Source: Streptomyces wuyuanensis
GTDB lineage: Bacteria > Actinomycetota > Actinomycetes > Streptomycetales > Streptomycetaceae
Direction: 5' to 3'
NCBI RefSeq assembly: GCF_900103455.1
Contig: NZ_FNHI01000004.1
Span: forward strand, 310,001 to 374,000
Length of the DNA: 64,000 nucleotides
Shown here: piece by piece, positions 55,883 to 64,000 of the stretch
How the letters are laid out: every line of letters starts with the position of its first letter
Position numbering within the stretch: the stretch's first letter is position 1
Position numbers and translations under genes: made by a program
The notes under the pieces: model-generated
The model's input: only the letters and a program-made list of their open reading frames with translations
Database searches by the model: none
What the model was told of the DNA's origin: nothing

Positions 55883-57700
55883 TCAGAAGCGGCGGATGAC
55901 GCGCAGGCTTCTGCTGTACAACTCGGTCCCGGCGTCCAGGACGGACAGCGCACCGAGGTCCGCCATCGTCGGCCCGTCGGGAGTCTTGCGGCTGGACGCG
56001 AACCGGCGCCTGCCGTGCTGGTCCCGGCCCAGGTGGATGCCGACGTGGTCGATGGTCCCGCGGTCGTCGCCCTCGCCGTCATCGTCGTCGGCGCTCCCGT
56101 AGGCGTCGAAGTACACCAGGTCCCCCACGAGCAGTCCGTCCAGCGGCGGCGGGACCCGTCCCGGGACGCCGTCGGCCGTGAAGCCTGCGACCACGACGCC
56201 CGGGCCCCTCGCCGCCTGGTCGGCGGACTCCCGAGGCAGGTTGGTGCCGTCGAAGTCCCGGTGGTTGACCATGGGCACGCCCATGTGGTGGCCGTACACC
56301 ATCCGCACATAGCCGGAGCAGTCGAGGAAGCCCGCCCACCGCTTCTGCGGGCCCGTGTTCTCCGGCTGCGCCGGTGCCTCGCCGTTGGGGAAGGTCCAGG
56401 TGTCCAGGCCCATGTACTCCCAGAAGTCGGCGCCGACCTCGCGGGTACCGTCGTCGGTCTTCGCATCGAAGGGCCCGTACCCCGCCTCGCCGAGCACGCG
56501 GGTGCCCAGCACGGGGTCGACCGCGTCCGCCGCGTGCGGCAGGAACATGGCCGCGTGGGCCAGGGCGTCGGGGGAGGTGTCGCCCGCCCAGGCGCGGAGC
56601 CGCCGTTCCAGGGCGGGGGTCAGGGTGCCGTCGAAGGGCGCGTCCAGCAGCCGCACCCACAGGTCGTGCGTGACCTCGGGGGGTTCGGGCCGGCGGCCGG
56701 CGACGGTGAACTCGCCGACCAGCACCTTCATCGGCAGGGCGGTGCCGCCCTTGTTGGCGAGGACCCGGATGCCGGTCCTGCCCGCGCCGAGTGTGCCGTC
56801 CGTCCCGGCGGCCTGCCAGGTGGCGGGCTCGTTCTCGCCGTCGCGCCAGGCGCGGCAGCGCAGCGCGGTCCCCGTGCGCTCCAGGCGCAGGCGCCAGCGG
56901 TCGCCGGGACGGAAGCCCGAGCCCACCTGGACGGGGCCGTCGAGCACCGCCGCGGGGTTGCCGGCCCTCTCCAGCTCGAGGGTCAGTCTGACCTCGCCGG
57001 TGGTGAGGAAGGACAGCCGGGCGCGGTAGTACCCGTCGTCGGTGTACGCGCAGCAGACCGCGGCCGAGACGGCGTCACCGGCCGGGGCCCGGTCCAGGGT
57101 GAGCACGGTGGTCACGTCGACGTCCGCCAGGCTGTCCGGGAGCGTTGCGACGTGGCTGAACCCGTCCTCCAGCAGGACGGCGGCGCCGCTTCCCCCCTCG
57201 ACGCGGAACTCCGCCCTGCCGGTGGTGGGGGTCGCCCATCTGCCGCCGCCGGGCGAGGTGCCCCAGCCGGTGACGGCCCGGTCGAAGCGGTCGGTGAAGG
57301 GCTTCTGCTGTTCCGTGAAGGTGCGCGTCAGCCCCCGCACGGTGACCGTACGCGCCCCTGCGGTGAGCGTGGCGAGGGGGCCGAACCCGTCCGCGACCTC
57401 GTAGGTCTCGGGTCCGGCCGTACCGGTCCTCCGCACGGTGAGCGGCCCGCCCAGCCCCGCGCGGAAGAAGCGCGCGTCGTTCACGTCCTGACGGTGCACC
57501 CACACGGTGGCGGACGGCTGGGCGCCAGGGGCGGCCGCGACCGCGGAGGGTGCGGCCGGGGGCACGGGAGAGGCCGGCGACGAGGCGCGGGCCGGTGACG
57601 GAAGCACTCCCGAGACGGCGCCCGTGAGGGCCGCTGCGAGCGCGGCACGACGACTGACAGGTGACACGGTCCCCCCGGTGGCCTTGGAAAGTCGGATCAC
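55883..57700 (-). CDS. Secreted NlpC/P60-like cell-wall hydrolase with a beta-sandwich N-terminal region
   Basis: A 605-residue export protein. The signal has a twin-Arg, SRRAALAAALTGAVSG, so Tat export is possible. Residues about 60-340 are beta-rich (DRFDRAVTGWGTSPGGGRW, VAGRRPEPPEVTHDLWVRLLDAPFDG) and look like a lectin/LamG-type or glycan-binding sandwich. The C-terminal NlpC/P60 domain has the active Cys in FLDCSGYVRMVYG and a His in GTIDHVGIHLG, with DGLLVGDLVYFDAYGS between. It probably cleaves wall peptide bonds. Start GTG at 57700; a GTG at 57667 just before SRR fits the signal better. Confidence 0.87.
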   Translation of the reverse strand: MIRLSKATGGTVSPVSRRAALAAALTGAVSGVLPSPARASSPASPVPPAAPSAVAAAPGAQPSATVWVHRQDVNDARFFRAGLGGPLTVRRTGTAGPETYEVADGFGPLATLTAGARTVTVRGLTRTFTEQQKPFTDRFDRAVTGWGTSPGGGRWATPTTGRAEFRVEGGSGAAVLLEDGFSHVATLPDSLADVDVTTVLTLDRAPAGDAVSAAVCCAYTDDGYYRARLSFLTTGEVRLTLELERAGNPAAVLDGPVQVGSGFRPGDRWRLRLERTGTALRCRAWRDGENEPATWQAAGTDGTLGAGRTGIRVLANKGGTALPMKVLVGEFTVAGRRPEPPEVTHDLWVRLLDAPFDGTLTPALERRLRAWAGDTSPDALAHAAMFLPHAADAVDPVLGTRVLGEAGYGPFDAKTDDGTREVGADFWEYMGLDTWTFPNGEAPAQPENTGPQKRWAGFLDCSGYVRMVYGHHMGVPMVNHRDFDGTNLPRESADQAARGPGVVVAGFTADGVPGRVPPPLDGLLVGDLVYFDAYGSADDDDGEGDDRGTIDHVGIHLGRDQHGRRRFASSRKTPDGPTMADLGALSVLDAGTELYSRSLRVIRRF

Positions 57701-57848
57701 ACCCTAGCCCGCGCGGGACGGACGATGATCAAGGGGACCGCCGGTCGACGGGCGGACCGGGCCGTGCCGTACCCATGGTCAGCGCCGGTCCAGCGGTCCG
57801 GCGGTCCGGCAGGGGCGGTACCGGTCGCCGCCCCGGCCGGTCCGGCCG

Positions 57849-58877
57849 TCAGCCGAAGAAGACGCCGACCTCTTCGTAGAGCGACGGGTCGACCGTCTTG
57901 AGCTTCGCCGTCGCATCGGCGATCGGGACGCGGACGATGTCCGTGCCGCGAAGGGCGACCATCTTGCCGTAGTCGCCGTCGCGCACCGCCTCGATGGCGT
58001 GCAGGCCGAAGCGGGTCGCCAGCCAGCGGTCGAAGGCGCTCGGGGTGCCGCCGCGCTGGACATGGCCGAGGACGGTCGTCCTGGCCTCCTTGCCGGTGCG
58101 CTTCTCGACCTCCTTGGCCAGCCACTCGCCCACGCCCGAGAGCCTGACGTGCCCGAAGGAGTCCAGCGTCCCGTCCTTGAGGACCATGTCGCCGTCCTTG
58201 GGCATCGCGCCCTCGGCGACCACGACGATCGGCGCGTACGAGGCGCGGAACCGGGAGGTGACCCAGGCGCAGACCTGGTCCACGTCGAACCGCTGCTCCG
58301 GGATGAGGATGACGTTCGCCCCGCCCGCCAGCCCCGAGTGCAGCGCGATCCAGCCCGCGTGACGCCCCATCACCTCGACCACGAGGACCCGCATGTGGGA
58401 CTCGGCCGTGGTGTGCAGCCGGTCGATGGCCTCGGTGGCGATGCCGACGGCCGTGTCGAAACCGAAGGTGTAGTCCGTGGCGGACAGGTCGTTGTCGATG
58501 GTCTTCGGCACGCCCACGCACTTGACGCCGTACTCGTCGGAGAGCCTCGCCGCGACCCCGAGGGTGTCCTCGCCGCCGATCGCGATCAGCGCCTCCACCT
58601 CGTGCTTGGCGAGGTTCTCCTTGATCCGGCGGATTCCGTTCTCCGCCTTGAGGGGGTTGGTCCGCGAGGAACCGAGAACGGTGCCCCCGCGCGGCAGGAT
58701 GCCGCGCACGGCCGGGATGTCGAGCCGCACGGTGTCGCCCTCCAGCGGCCCGCGCCAGCCGTCCCGGTAGCCGGTGAACTCGTATCCGTACTCCTGCACG
58801 CCCTTGCGGACGATGCCGCGGATGACCGCGTTGAGGCCGGGGCAGTCGCCGCCCCCGGTCAGTACTCCGACCCGCAT
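57849..58877 (-). CDS. pfkA: 6-phosphofructokinase
   Basis: Glycolytic enzyme phosphorylating fructose 6-phosphate. Motifs: GVLTGGGDCPGLNAVIRGIV (3-22), LIAIGGEDTLGVAARL, PKTIDNDLSATDYTFGFDTAV, VEVMGRHAGWIALHSGLAGGANVILIPE and VLGHVQRGGTPSAFDRWLATRFG. The GGEDT signature marks the ATP-PPi mixed actinobacterial group, so the phosphate donor is not certain from sequence. The ATG at 58877 has AAGGGA seven bases upstream (342 residues); an ATG nine codons earlier has none. A palindrome lies upstream. Confidence 0.96.
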   Translation of the reverse strand: MRVGVLTGGGDCPGLNAVIRGIVRKGVQEYGYEFTGYRDGWRGPLEGDTVRLDIPAVRGILPRGGTVLGSSRTNPLKAENGIRRIKENLAKHEVEALIAIGGEDTLGVAARLSDEYGVKCVGVPKTIDNDLSATDYTFGFDTAVGIATEAIDRLHTTAESHMRVLVVEVMGRHAGWIALHSGLAGGANVILIPEQRFDVDQVCAWVTSRFRASYAPIVVVAEGAMPKDGDMVLKDGTLDSFGHVRLSGVGEWLAKEVEKRTGKEARTTVLGHVQRGGTPSAFDRWLATRFGLHAIEAVRDGDYGKMVALRGTDIVRVPIADATAKLKTVDPSLYEEVGVFFG

Positions 58878-58923
58878 GGAAGGTCCCTTCGCCGTCGTGG
58901 CCATATTCGTCAGCCACGCTAGT

Positions 58924-58939
58924 AGTGACCCAGGTCACT
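58924..58939. promoter_or_regulatory. 16-bp perfect palindrome upstream of pfkA
   Basis: AGTGACC-CA-GGTCACT at 58924-58939, 47 bases upstream of the pfkA start. The symmetry, length and two-base centre are typical of a dimeric repressor site. The regulator is not in this window as far as I can tell. Confidence 0.65.
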
Positions 58940-59055
58940 CCGGGATGGTACGAAAGGTGAATTCCGGGTACGCGAACGGCAGTTGACGTCCCGAGCTTCA
59001 CTCCATCGAGTGGATCGGGTATCGAGGCCGGGCGGGCTCCGCAGGGCGGACGGGG

Positions 59056-59745
59056 TCAGGCGTCGTCGAGGCCGCGCTCGATCGCGTAGCGCACGAGTTC
59101 CACCCGGTTGTGCAACTGGAGCTTGCCGAGGGTGTTCTGCACGTGGTTCTGCACGGTGCGGTGCGAGATGACGAGCCGCTCCGCGATCTGCTTGTACGAG
59201 AGGCCCTTGGCGACCAGCCGCAGCACCTCGGTCTCCCGCTCGGTGAGCTGCGGCGCCTTCGGCTCGTCGGGTCCCGCGGCCGGCGCCGGCTCGGTCGCCA
59301 GGCGCCGGTACTCCCCCAGCACCAGGCCCGCCAGGCCGGGGGTGAACACCGGATCGCCGACGGCCGTGCGCCGCACGGCGTCGATCAGCTCCTCCGTGCT
59401 GGCCGACTTCAGCAGATAGCCGGTCGCCCCGGACTTGACCGCCTCCAGCACGTCGGCGTGCTCGCCGCTGGCGGACAGGACCAGGACCCGCAGGGCCGGG
59501 TTCGCCCCCACGAGCTCCTTGCAGACCCGGACGCCCGGCATACCCGGCAGATTGAGGTCGAGCACGAGGACGTCCGGCCCCGCGGCCGTGGCACGGCGCA
59601 CCGCCTGCGGCCCGTCGCCCGCGGTCGCCACGACCTCGTAGCCGGCCGCGGCGAGATCACGGGCGACCGCGTCCCGCCACATCGGGTGGTCGTCCACGAC
59701 CATGACCCGGACGGGCAGCTCCGCCGCCCCGCTCGTCTCCGTCAT
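59056..59745 (-). CDS. macR: LuxR/NarL-type response regulator (MacR)
   Basis: A 229-residue two-component regulator. The receiver domain has acidic D18-D19, phosphorylation site D63 in VLVLDLNLPGMPGV and lysine in YLLKSAS. The C-terminal LuxR helix-turn-helix is LTERETEVLRLVAKGLSYKQIAERLVISHRTVQNHVQNTLGKL. The ATG at 59745 overlaps the histidine kinase stop by four bases. The pair matches what I recall as MacRS of S. coelicolor, which affects differentiation and antibiotic production; that name rests on recalled synteny and the kinase type. Confidence 0.92.
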   Translation of the reverse strand: MTETSGAAELPVRVMVVDDHPMWRDAVARDLAAAGYEVVATAGDGPQAVRRATAAGPDVLVLDLNLPGMPGVRVCKELVGANPALRVLVLSASGEHADVLEAVKSGATGYLLKSASTEELIDAVRRTAVGDPVFTPGLAGLVLGEYRRLATEPAPAAGPDEPKAPQLTERETEVLRLVAKGLSYKQIAERLVISHRTVQNHVQNTLGKLQLHNRVELVRYAIERGLDDA

Positions 59746-60980
59746 CGTTCCGCCTTCCCCCGGGCCCCCCGCGGGACCTTCAACTCGACTTCCGTACCCT
59801 GCCCCGGCACCGAGATCAGCTCGGCGCTGCCGCCGATGTCCCGCAGCCGGCCGCGGATCGAGAGCGCGACACCGAGCCGCCCCTCGCCCTCGGCCTGGGC
59901 GAGCCGTCCTTCCGGGATGCCCGGTCCGTCGTCCCGGACGGTCACGATCACCTCGTCCGGCCAGTCCTCGACCAGGATCCACGCCCGCGCGTCCGCACCG
60001 GCGTGCCTGCGGACATTGTCCAGGGCGGCACCGACAGCGGCCGCGAGCTCCTTCGCCGCGAGTGCCGGGAGCAGCACCGGGGCGCCCGGCTCGGACAGGG
60101 TGACCCGGCTCCCGGCCCGCGGCGCCAGCAGGGTGCGGAGGTCCACGGGACGTTCGCCGCCGGCACTCTCGCCGTCCGGCTCGTCCACGACCCTGACGAC
60201 CGCGCCCTGGGTCTCGTCCTCCGACACCCGGGACGCGGGAACGAGCCCGCCTGCGACCAGGGTGCGCAGGGCGACCTCCTGCTCGCCCGCCATCCGGCCG
60301 AGCTCCGCCGCCTCGCCCCCGATCGCCGTGCCACGGCGCTGCACCATGGCCAGCACCTGCAGCACGCCGTCGTGGATGTCGCGGGCCAGCCGCTCCCGTT
60401 CGCGGGTCGCGGCCTCGATCTCCAGGGCACGGGCCAGGGTGCGCTCGGAGGCGCGGGCGACCTCGACGACGTACCCGATCGCGATGGACGCGACCCACAC
60501 CAGCAGCACGTTGTGGAAGGTGTCCCGGCTCGGCTCGCCGCGCTCGATGATGTTGGCCACCGCCACCAGGGAGGACGCGAAGCCCGCCCAGCGCCAGCCT
60601 CCCTTGATCGCGAAGGCGAGCACCGAGCCCGCCGTCCAGATCGACGGCAGGGTCGGGCCGTCGATCTGCTGCGCCTGCGCGTCGGCGAGGGGGGTGAGCA
60701 GGATGCCGGTGAGCGCGACGGCGAGGTCGGCGCCGAGGAAGCGCTTGGTGCAGGCGGCCGCGTTCGCCACCCTGGGCAGCGTCGCCAGCGTCCAGCCGGC
60801 CATCACTGCCAGGAACCCGACGGCCACCCAGGGGCGCTCGTACTTGTCACCGGCGAAGACGAAGAGGAGGACCGCGTAGCCCATGGTCAGCACGCGGTAC
60901 GCGGTCAGCGCACGCCACAGCGGCAGCTCGACCGACATGCGTACGACCCGCTCGCGCCCGGCCATGCCCCGATCCCCCAA
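59742..60980 (-). CDS. macS: MacS-family sensor histidine kinase
   Basis: A 412-residue membrane kinase. Six hydrophobic segments lie in about 28-172 (DUF5931-like input), then a HisKA_3 dimerisation domain with the phospho-acceptor H203 in RERERLARDIHDGVLQVLAMV, and an HATPase domain with AAVGAALDNVRRHAGADA, VTVRDDGPGIPEG and GRLGVALSIRGRLRDIGGSAELIS. The N-box and G-boxes are intact. It is upstream of and overlaps macR. Its own start may be ATG at 60980 or the Met at residue 6 or 15. Confidence 0.93.
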   Translation of the reverse strand: MGDRGMAGRERVVRMSVELPLWRALTAYRVLTMGYAVLLFVFAGDKYERPWVAVGFLAVMAGWTLATLPRVANAAACTKRFLGADLAVALTGILLTPLADAQAQQIDGPTLPSIWTAGSVLAFAIKGGWRWAGFASSLVAVANIIERGEPSRDTFHNVLLVWVASIAIGYVVEVARASERTLARALEIEAATRERERLARDIHDGVLQVLAMVQRRGTAIGGEAAELGRMAGEQEVALRTLVAGGLVPASRVSEDETQGAVVRVVDEPDGESAGGERPVDLRTLLAPRAGSRVTLSEPGAPVLLPALAAKELAAAVGAALDNVRRHAGADARAWILVEDWPDEVIVTVRDDGPGIPEGRLAQAEGEGRLGVALSIRGRLRDIGGSAELISVPGQGTEVELKVPRGARGKAER

Positions 60981-61003
60981 ACCGTCCTGCCCGACGAGCG
61001 ACG

Positions 61004-61771
61004 CTAGCGGTCGCCGCCCCGCTCCGACCCGCCGTCCTCCTTCGCGGCCCGCTCCGCCTCCTTGGCGGCCTCCCTCGCCGCCTTCTCCGCTTCCGCGATC
61101 TGCCGCTTGGCCGCCGTGGCGTAGATGTCCACGTACTCCTGGCCGGAAAGCTTCATGATCTCGTACATGACCTCGTCGGTCACCGAGCGCAGGATGAAGC
61201 GGTCGTGGTCCATCCCGTGGTACCGGCTGAAGTCGAGCGGCTTGCCGATCCTGATCCCCGGGCTCATCAGCTTGGGGACGACCTTGCCGGGCGGCTGGAT
61301 CTTCTCGGTGTCGATCATCGCGACGGGGATGACGGGCGCGCCGGTGGCGAGCGCGACCCGCGCCAGACCGCCGGGCTTCCCGCGGTAGAGCCGGCCGTCC
61401 GGCGAGCGGGTGCCCTCCGGGTAGATGCCGAAGAGCTCACCGCGCTCGATGACGTCCATGCCGCTCTTGATGGCCGCCTCGCCGGCGCCGCGCGCTCCGG
61501 AGCGGTCCACCGGCAACTGGCCGACACCCTTGAAGAAGGCCGCGGTGAGCTTGCCCTTCACGCCCGGCGAGGTGAAGTACTCGGCCTTGGCGATGAACGT
61601 GACCTTGCGGTCCAGGACGGCGGGCAGGAAGAAGGAGTCCGAGAAGGACAGGTGGTTGCTCGCGAGGATCGCCGGCCCCTCGGCGGGAATGTACTCGAGG
61701 CCCTCCACCCAAGGCCTGAAGGCGAGCTTCAGTGCCCCGCCGATGGAGAACTTCATTGCGCCGTAGATCAA
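61004..61771 (-). CDS. PlsC-type lysophospholipid acyltransferase
   Basis: A 255-residue 1-acylglycerol-3-phosphate acyltransferase family member. The catalytic NHLSFSD (HX4D) lies near residue 39, with KAEYFTSPGVKGKLTAAFFKGVGQLPVDRSGARG and the substrate motif FGIYPEGTRSPDG. The C-terminal 45 residues are a Lys/Ala/Glu-rich helix. It probably acylates membrane phospholipid precursors. ATG at 61771; MKFSIGG at residue 6 is an alternative start. It lies 23 bases downstream of macS on the same strand and may be cotranscribed with it. Confidence 0.94.
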   Translation of the reverse strand: MIYGAMKFSIGGALKLAFRPWVEGLEYIPAEGPAILASNHLSFSDSFFLPAVLDRKVTFIAKAEYFTSPGVKGKLTAAFFKGVGQLPVDRSGARGAGEAAIKSGMDVIERGELFGIYPEGTRSPDGRLYRGKPGGLARVALATGAPVIPVAMIDTEKIQPPGKVVPKLMSPGIRIGKPLDFSRYHGMDHDRFILRSVTDEVMYEIMKLSGQEYVDIYATAAKRQIAEAEKAAREAAKEAERAAKEDGGSERGGDR

Positions 61772-61944
61772 CTCGAGTGCCTTCCTGGTATCCGTCGAAA
61801 AGACCTTAACCCCTGGCGGTACCGCGCTCGCCTCCGTGGTCCCGCGACGGGCGGCCTCGGCCCTGGTCGGTGTCGGTCCCGTCGCGTACGGTGAGTCTGC
61901 CCACCGGGGGGACGCCCCCCGGGCCGCCCTGAAAGGAGACCCCG

Positions 61945-62724
61945 GTGCCGGTCCTTCCTGGAGCCGAGCCGTACCGCCACGAGGGTGGCGAGGTCGGCGT
62001 CCTTCTCTGTCACGGCTTCACCGGTTCCCCCCAGTCGCTGCGCCCGTGGGCGGAGTACCTCGCGGAGCGCGGACTGACCGTCTCGCTGCCGCTGCTGCCC
62101 GGCCACGGCACCCGCTGGCAGGACATGGCGGTCACCGGCTGGCAGGACTGGTACGCGGAGGTGGACCGGGAGCTCCGGGCGCTGCGTGAGGAGTGCGAGC
62201 AGGTCTTCGTCTTCGGGCTCTCGATGGGCGGCGCGCTGGCCCTGCGGCTCGCCGCCAAGCACGGCGACGCGATCAGCGGCATCGTGGTGGTGAACCCGGC
62301 CAACAAGGTGCACGGTGCGGCGGCCCACGCCCTGCCGGTGGCCCGGCATCTCGTCCGCACGACCAAGGGCCTGGCCAACGACATCGCGAAGGCGGGCATG
62401 GACGAGGTCGCCTACGACCGCGTCCCGCTGCACGCGGCGCACTCGCTGCGGAACTTCCTCCGGCTCCTCGACGGCGAGCTGCCGCAGGTCACGCAGCCGC
62501 TGCTGCTGCTGCACAGCCCGCAGGACCATGTGGTGCCGCCCGCGGACTCGGCCCGGATCCTCGGCCGGGTGTCGTCGACGGACGTCCGGGAGGTGCTGCT
62601 GGAACAGAGCTACCACGTGGCGACGTTGGACCACGATGCGGAGCGGATTTTCGAGGAGAGCCACGCGTTCATCGGCCGCCTCGCTCCGAGTGTCGGCAAG
62701 AAGGGAAGCACGACCGGTGGCTGA
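61945..62724 (+). CDS. Alpha/beta hydrolase, carboxylesterase Est30-like
   Basis: A 259-residue serine hydrolase with nucleophile S93 in VFGLSMGGALALRLA, an acid in LLLHSPQDHVVPP, and His in QSYHVATLDHD. The oxyanion segment is VLLCHGFTGSPQSLRPWAEYL. It fits the Geobacillus Est30-type carboxylesterases; the natural substrate is unknown. Start GTG at 61945 with GAAAGGAG 6 bases upstream. It is followed by a small acidic protein in an 8-base overlap. Confidence 0.93.
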   Translation: MPVLPGAEPYRHEGGEVGVLLCHGFTGSPQSLRPWAEYLAERGLTVSLPLLPGHGTRWQDMAVTGWQDWYAEVDRELRALREECEQVFVFGLSMGGALALRLAAKHGDAISGIVVVNPANKVHGAAAHALPVARHLVRTTKGLANDIAKAGMDEVAYDRVPLHAAHSLRNFLRLLDGELPQVTQPLLLLHSPQDHVVPPADSARILGRVSSTDVREVLLEQSYHVATLDHDAERIFEESHAFIGRLAPSVGKKGSTTGG

Positions 62725-63337
62725 GCAGCACGACGCGGACCGGGACCGGGAGCCGCAGCCCATCGACGAGGAGGCCGCCTGGGCGGCGATCGTCGCCGGG
62801 TACGGGGACGAGCCCGCGGATCCGCCGGGGGCGAAGCCGTTCAAGTCGGTGGAGGACCTCGCGGGCCTGGAGAAGGCCGTCCGGAACGACGGGCCGGAGT
62901 CCGAGGCCGAGGACCGCGACCGCGACCGCGACCGCGGGGACGACGGCACGGGCGACGACGAGGACGGGGGCCCGCGGCCGGGGAAGCCGCTGGGCAGCTC
63001 CGTCGTGTTCGCGCCCGGAGTGGGCGGCGGGCCGCGCGACTACGAGGTCGCCGAGGCGGACGACGACGACCTGGACGAGTCCGACGAGGGCCATTTCGTG
63101 CCCCCGGAGCCCCCGCCGCTGCCGGAGGCCGACACGACCGCGAAGTTCGCCTGGCTGGCGGTGATCGGCGGGCCCGTGCTGCTGCTGCTCGCGGTGATCC
63201 TCCGCTGGGACATGACGTGGTGGCTGACCACGCTCTGCATCGGCGGCTTCCTGGGCGGCTTCGTCACGCTGGTGGCGCGGATGTCGCACGGGGACGACGA
63301 GGACGACGAAGACCCGGGCCGCGGCGCGGTCGTCTAG
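62717..63337 (+). CDS. Acidic membrane protein of unknown function
   Basis: A 206-residue protein. The N-terminal ~135 residues are highly charged, Asp/Glu/Arg-rich (DRDREPQPIDEEAAWAAIVAGYGDEP, and an eight-fold alternating Asp-Arg run near 75). Two membrane helices follow at about 145-190 (AWLAVIGGPVLLLLAVIL, TLCIGGFLGGFVTLVARM). The tail is acidic again. It overlaps the end of the esterase gene by 8 bases and is surely cotranslated. Many actinobacteria have such a gene next to a PlsC or hydrolase; no function is known. Confidence 0.83.
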   Translation: MAEQHDADRDREPQPIDEEAAWAAIVAGYGDEPADPPGAKPFKSVEDLAGLEKAVRNDGPESEAEDRDRDRDRGDDGTGDDEDGGPRPGKPLGSSVVFAPGVGGGPRDYEVAEADDDDLDESDEGHFVPPEPPPLPEADTTAKFAWLAVIGGPVLLLLAVILRWDMTWWLTTLCIGGFLGGFVTLVARMSHGDDEDDEDPGRGAVV

Positions 63338-63370
63338 GGCCTGGTGCCGGACCGGGGACCGGCGGCACCT

Positions 63371-63460
63371 CCGGACAGGCGGCACGGGCACCCTCGGGCA
63401 GGGGGGCCGGGCACTTCCGGACAGGCGGCACGGGCACCTCCGGACAGGCGGCACGGGCAC
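63371..63460 (+). repeat. Short direct repeats between the acidic protein and the nuclease gene
   Basis: A 21-bp motif beginning CCGGACAGGCGGC occurs identically at 63371-63391, 63417-63437 and 63440-63460. Gaps contain a related GGGCAGGGGGCCGGGC twice. It fills most of the 274-bp non-coding gap between the two convergent genes. It is too regular for background but is not a CRISPR array. No gene is seen there. Confidence 0.65.
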
Positions 63461-63611
63461 CTCCGGGCAGGGGGCCGGGCGCTTCCGGGCCGGGGGCGCT
63501 ACGGAGCCGCGTGTACGGAGGCGGCGCGGCGGTCCGGCGCCACGGGTCGCGGCGTCAGGGCGGATCGCGCGCGACGGCGGTTGAGCGCCGGGCGCGGTCC
63601 GGGTGTGTCGA

Positions 63612-64000
63612 TCACGAGCGGCGCGACCCCGGCGTCGTCCGGGACGCGGGGGCCGCACCGGCGGGGACGCGCAGGGCGGCCAGGACCGGAAGGTGGTCCG
63701 TGGCCGCCGTCAGATCAGCCTCGCTGACCCCGGGAAGCCCCACGGGCACGCCGCAGCCGAGGACCTCGATGCCGGGGGTCGCGAAGACCGCGTCGATCCG
63801 CTGGTGCGGATCGACCGGGGTCGAGGTGTACTCACCGCCCCAGGGGCTGACCGCCCAGGCGTCCTGGAGGCCGGCGGCGAGGCGCCGGAAGCTCCGCCCG
63901 CCCGGCCGCTCGTTGATGTCCCCCGCGGCGATCGCGTGCGGCACGTCCATCGCGGCGAGCCGGTCGAGCAGCATTCCGGCCTGGGCATAGCGCTCGTCGG
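63612..64000 (-). CDS. Endonuclease/exonuclease/phosphatase family protein, C-terminal part (cut by edge)
   Basis: The last 129 codons of a minus-strand gene are present and the frame is open to the window edge, so the N-terminus is missing. The catalytic segments are AIAAGDINERPGGRSFRRL, a QRIDAVFATPG metal-binding strand and TDHLPVLAALRVP, characteristic of DNase I/AP endonuclease/phosphatase folds. The substrate cannot be told. The stop TGA lies at 63612-63614. It is convergent with the acidic membrane protein gene. Confidence 0.85.
   Translation of the reverse strand, partial: DERYAQAGMLLDRLAAMDVPHAIAAGDINERPGGRSFRRLAAGLQDAWAVSPWGGEYTSTPVDPHQRIDAVFATPGIEVLGCGVPVGLPGVSEADLTAATDHLPVLAALRVPAGAAPASRTTPGSRRS

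Noticed and set aside
63371..63460. CRISPR array
   Set aside because: Three copies with unequal spacing (25 and 2 bases between copies), no unique spacers of even length and no cas gene.

Overview
The window is a very GC-rich chromosomal segment, apart from a few AT-richer promoter gaps, with strong codon third-position G/C bias and many GTG starts. It carries a complete division and cell-wall (dcw) cluster together with DivIVA, LL-DAP-type MurE, FtsW, SepF, PASTA kinase, MacS-type histidine kinase and SAV_6107-type HEPN genes. This points to Streptomyces or a very close relative. The gene order matches what I recall of the S. coelicolor core region from about SCO2075 to SCO2125 (memory, not a search). 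I see no tRNA, rRNA, transposase, integrase, CRISPR array or biosynthetic cluster, so this is core rather than accessory DNA.

Region 1 (1-4.8 kb): the lysine/alanine-rich front part of a DksA/TraR-like gene runs off the left edge. A translational T-box leader precedes ileS, whose enzyme carries an inverted class I signature (GAHH). ileS ends at strong hairpins, convergent with divIVA.

Region 2 (4.8-23.2 kb, all on the minus strand, read from right to left): rsmH, ftsL, ftsI, murE, murF, mraY, murD, ftsW, murG, ftsQ, ftsZ, pgeF, yggS, sepF, yggT, divIVA. Most genes from murF to murG are separated by a few bases or overlap by 4. A promoter lies in front of rsmH. A separate regulatory gap with two perfect inverted repeats lies in front of ftsZ. 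Together these genes make lipid II, move it to the septum or tip, and build the Z-ring and polar growth machinery.

Region 3 (23.3-32.7 kb): a beta-carbonic anhydrase; a MoxR ATPase / DUF58 / TgpA-like transglutaminase operon; a DUF3040 membrane protein; a methyltransferase; a HEPN-fold protein; and a PP2C phosphatase.

Region 4 (32.7-41.1 kb): a stand-alone MASE1 membrane sensor; an operator-controlled operon of a degenerate ABC ATPase, a YhgE/Pip membrane protein and a TetR regulator; a DUF4126 membrane protein; an FAD oxidoreductase; and a tyrosine-rich low-complexity membrane protein.

Region 5 (41.1-51.8 kb): methionine/folate and thiamine metabolism (metF, thiE, TPP riboswitch-thiO-thiS-thiG), an Rv2175c-like DNA-binding protein, a ferredoxin-reductase-like enzyme, a PASTA Ser/Thr kinase, an endonuclease IV-like protein, a molybdopterin oxidoreductase, and the iron-storage pair bfr/bfd with a DtxR-type iron box.

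Region 6 (52.2-64 kb): aroH, and a fused trpEG behind a Trp-Trp-Trp leader peptide and attenuator (entry and branch steps of aromatic synthesis); a secreted NlpC/P60-like protein; pfkA behind a perfect 16-bp palindrome; the macRS two-component pair; a PlsC-type acyltransferase; a carboxylesterase; an acidic membrane protein; and the end of an endonuclease/exonuclease/phosphatase gene cut by the right edge.
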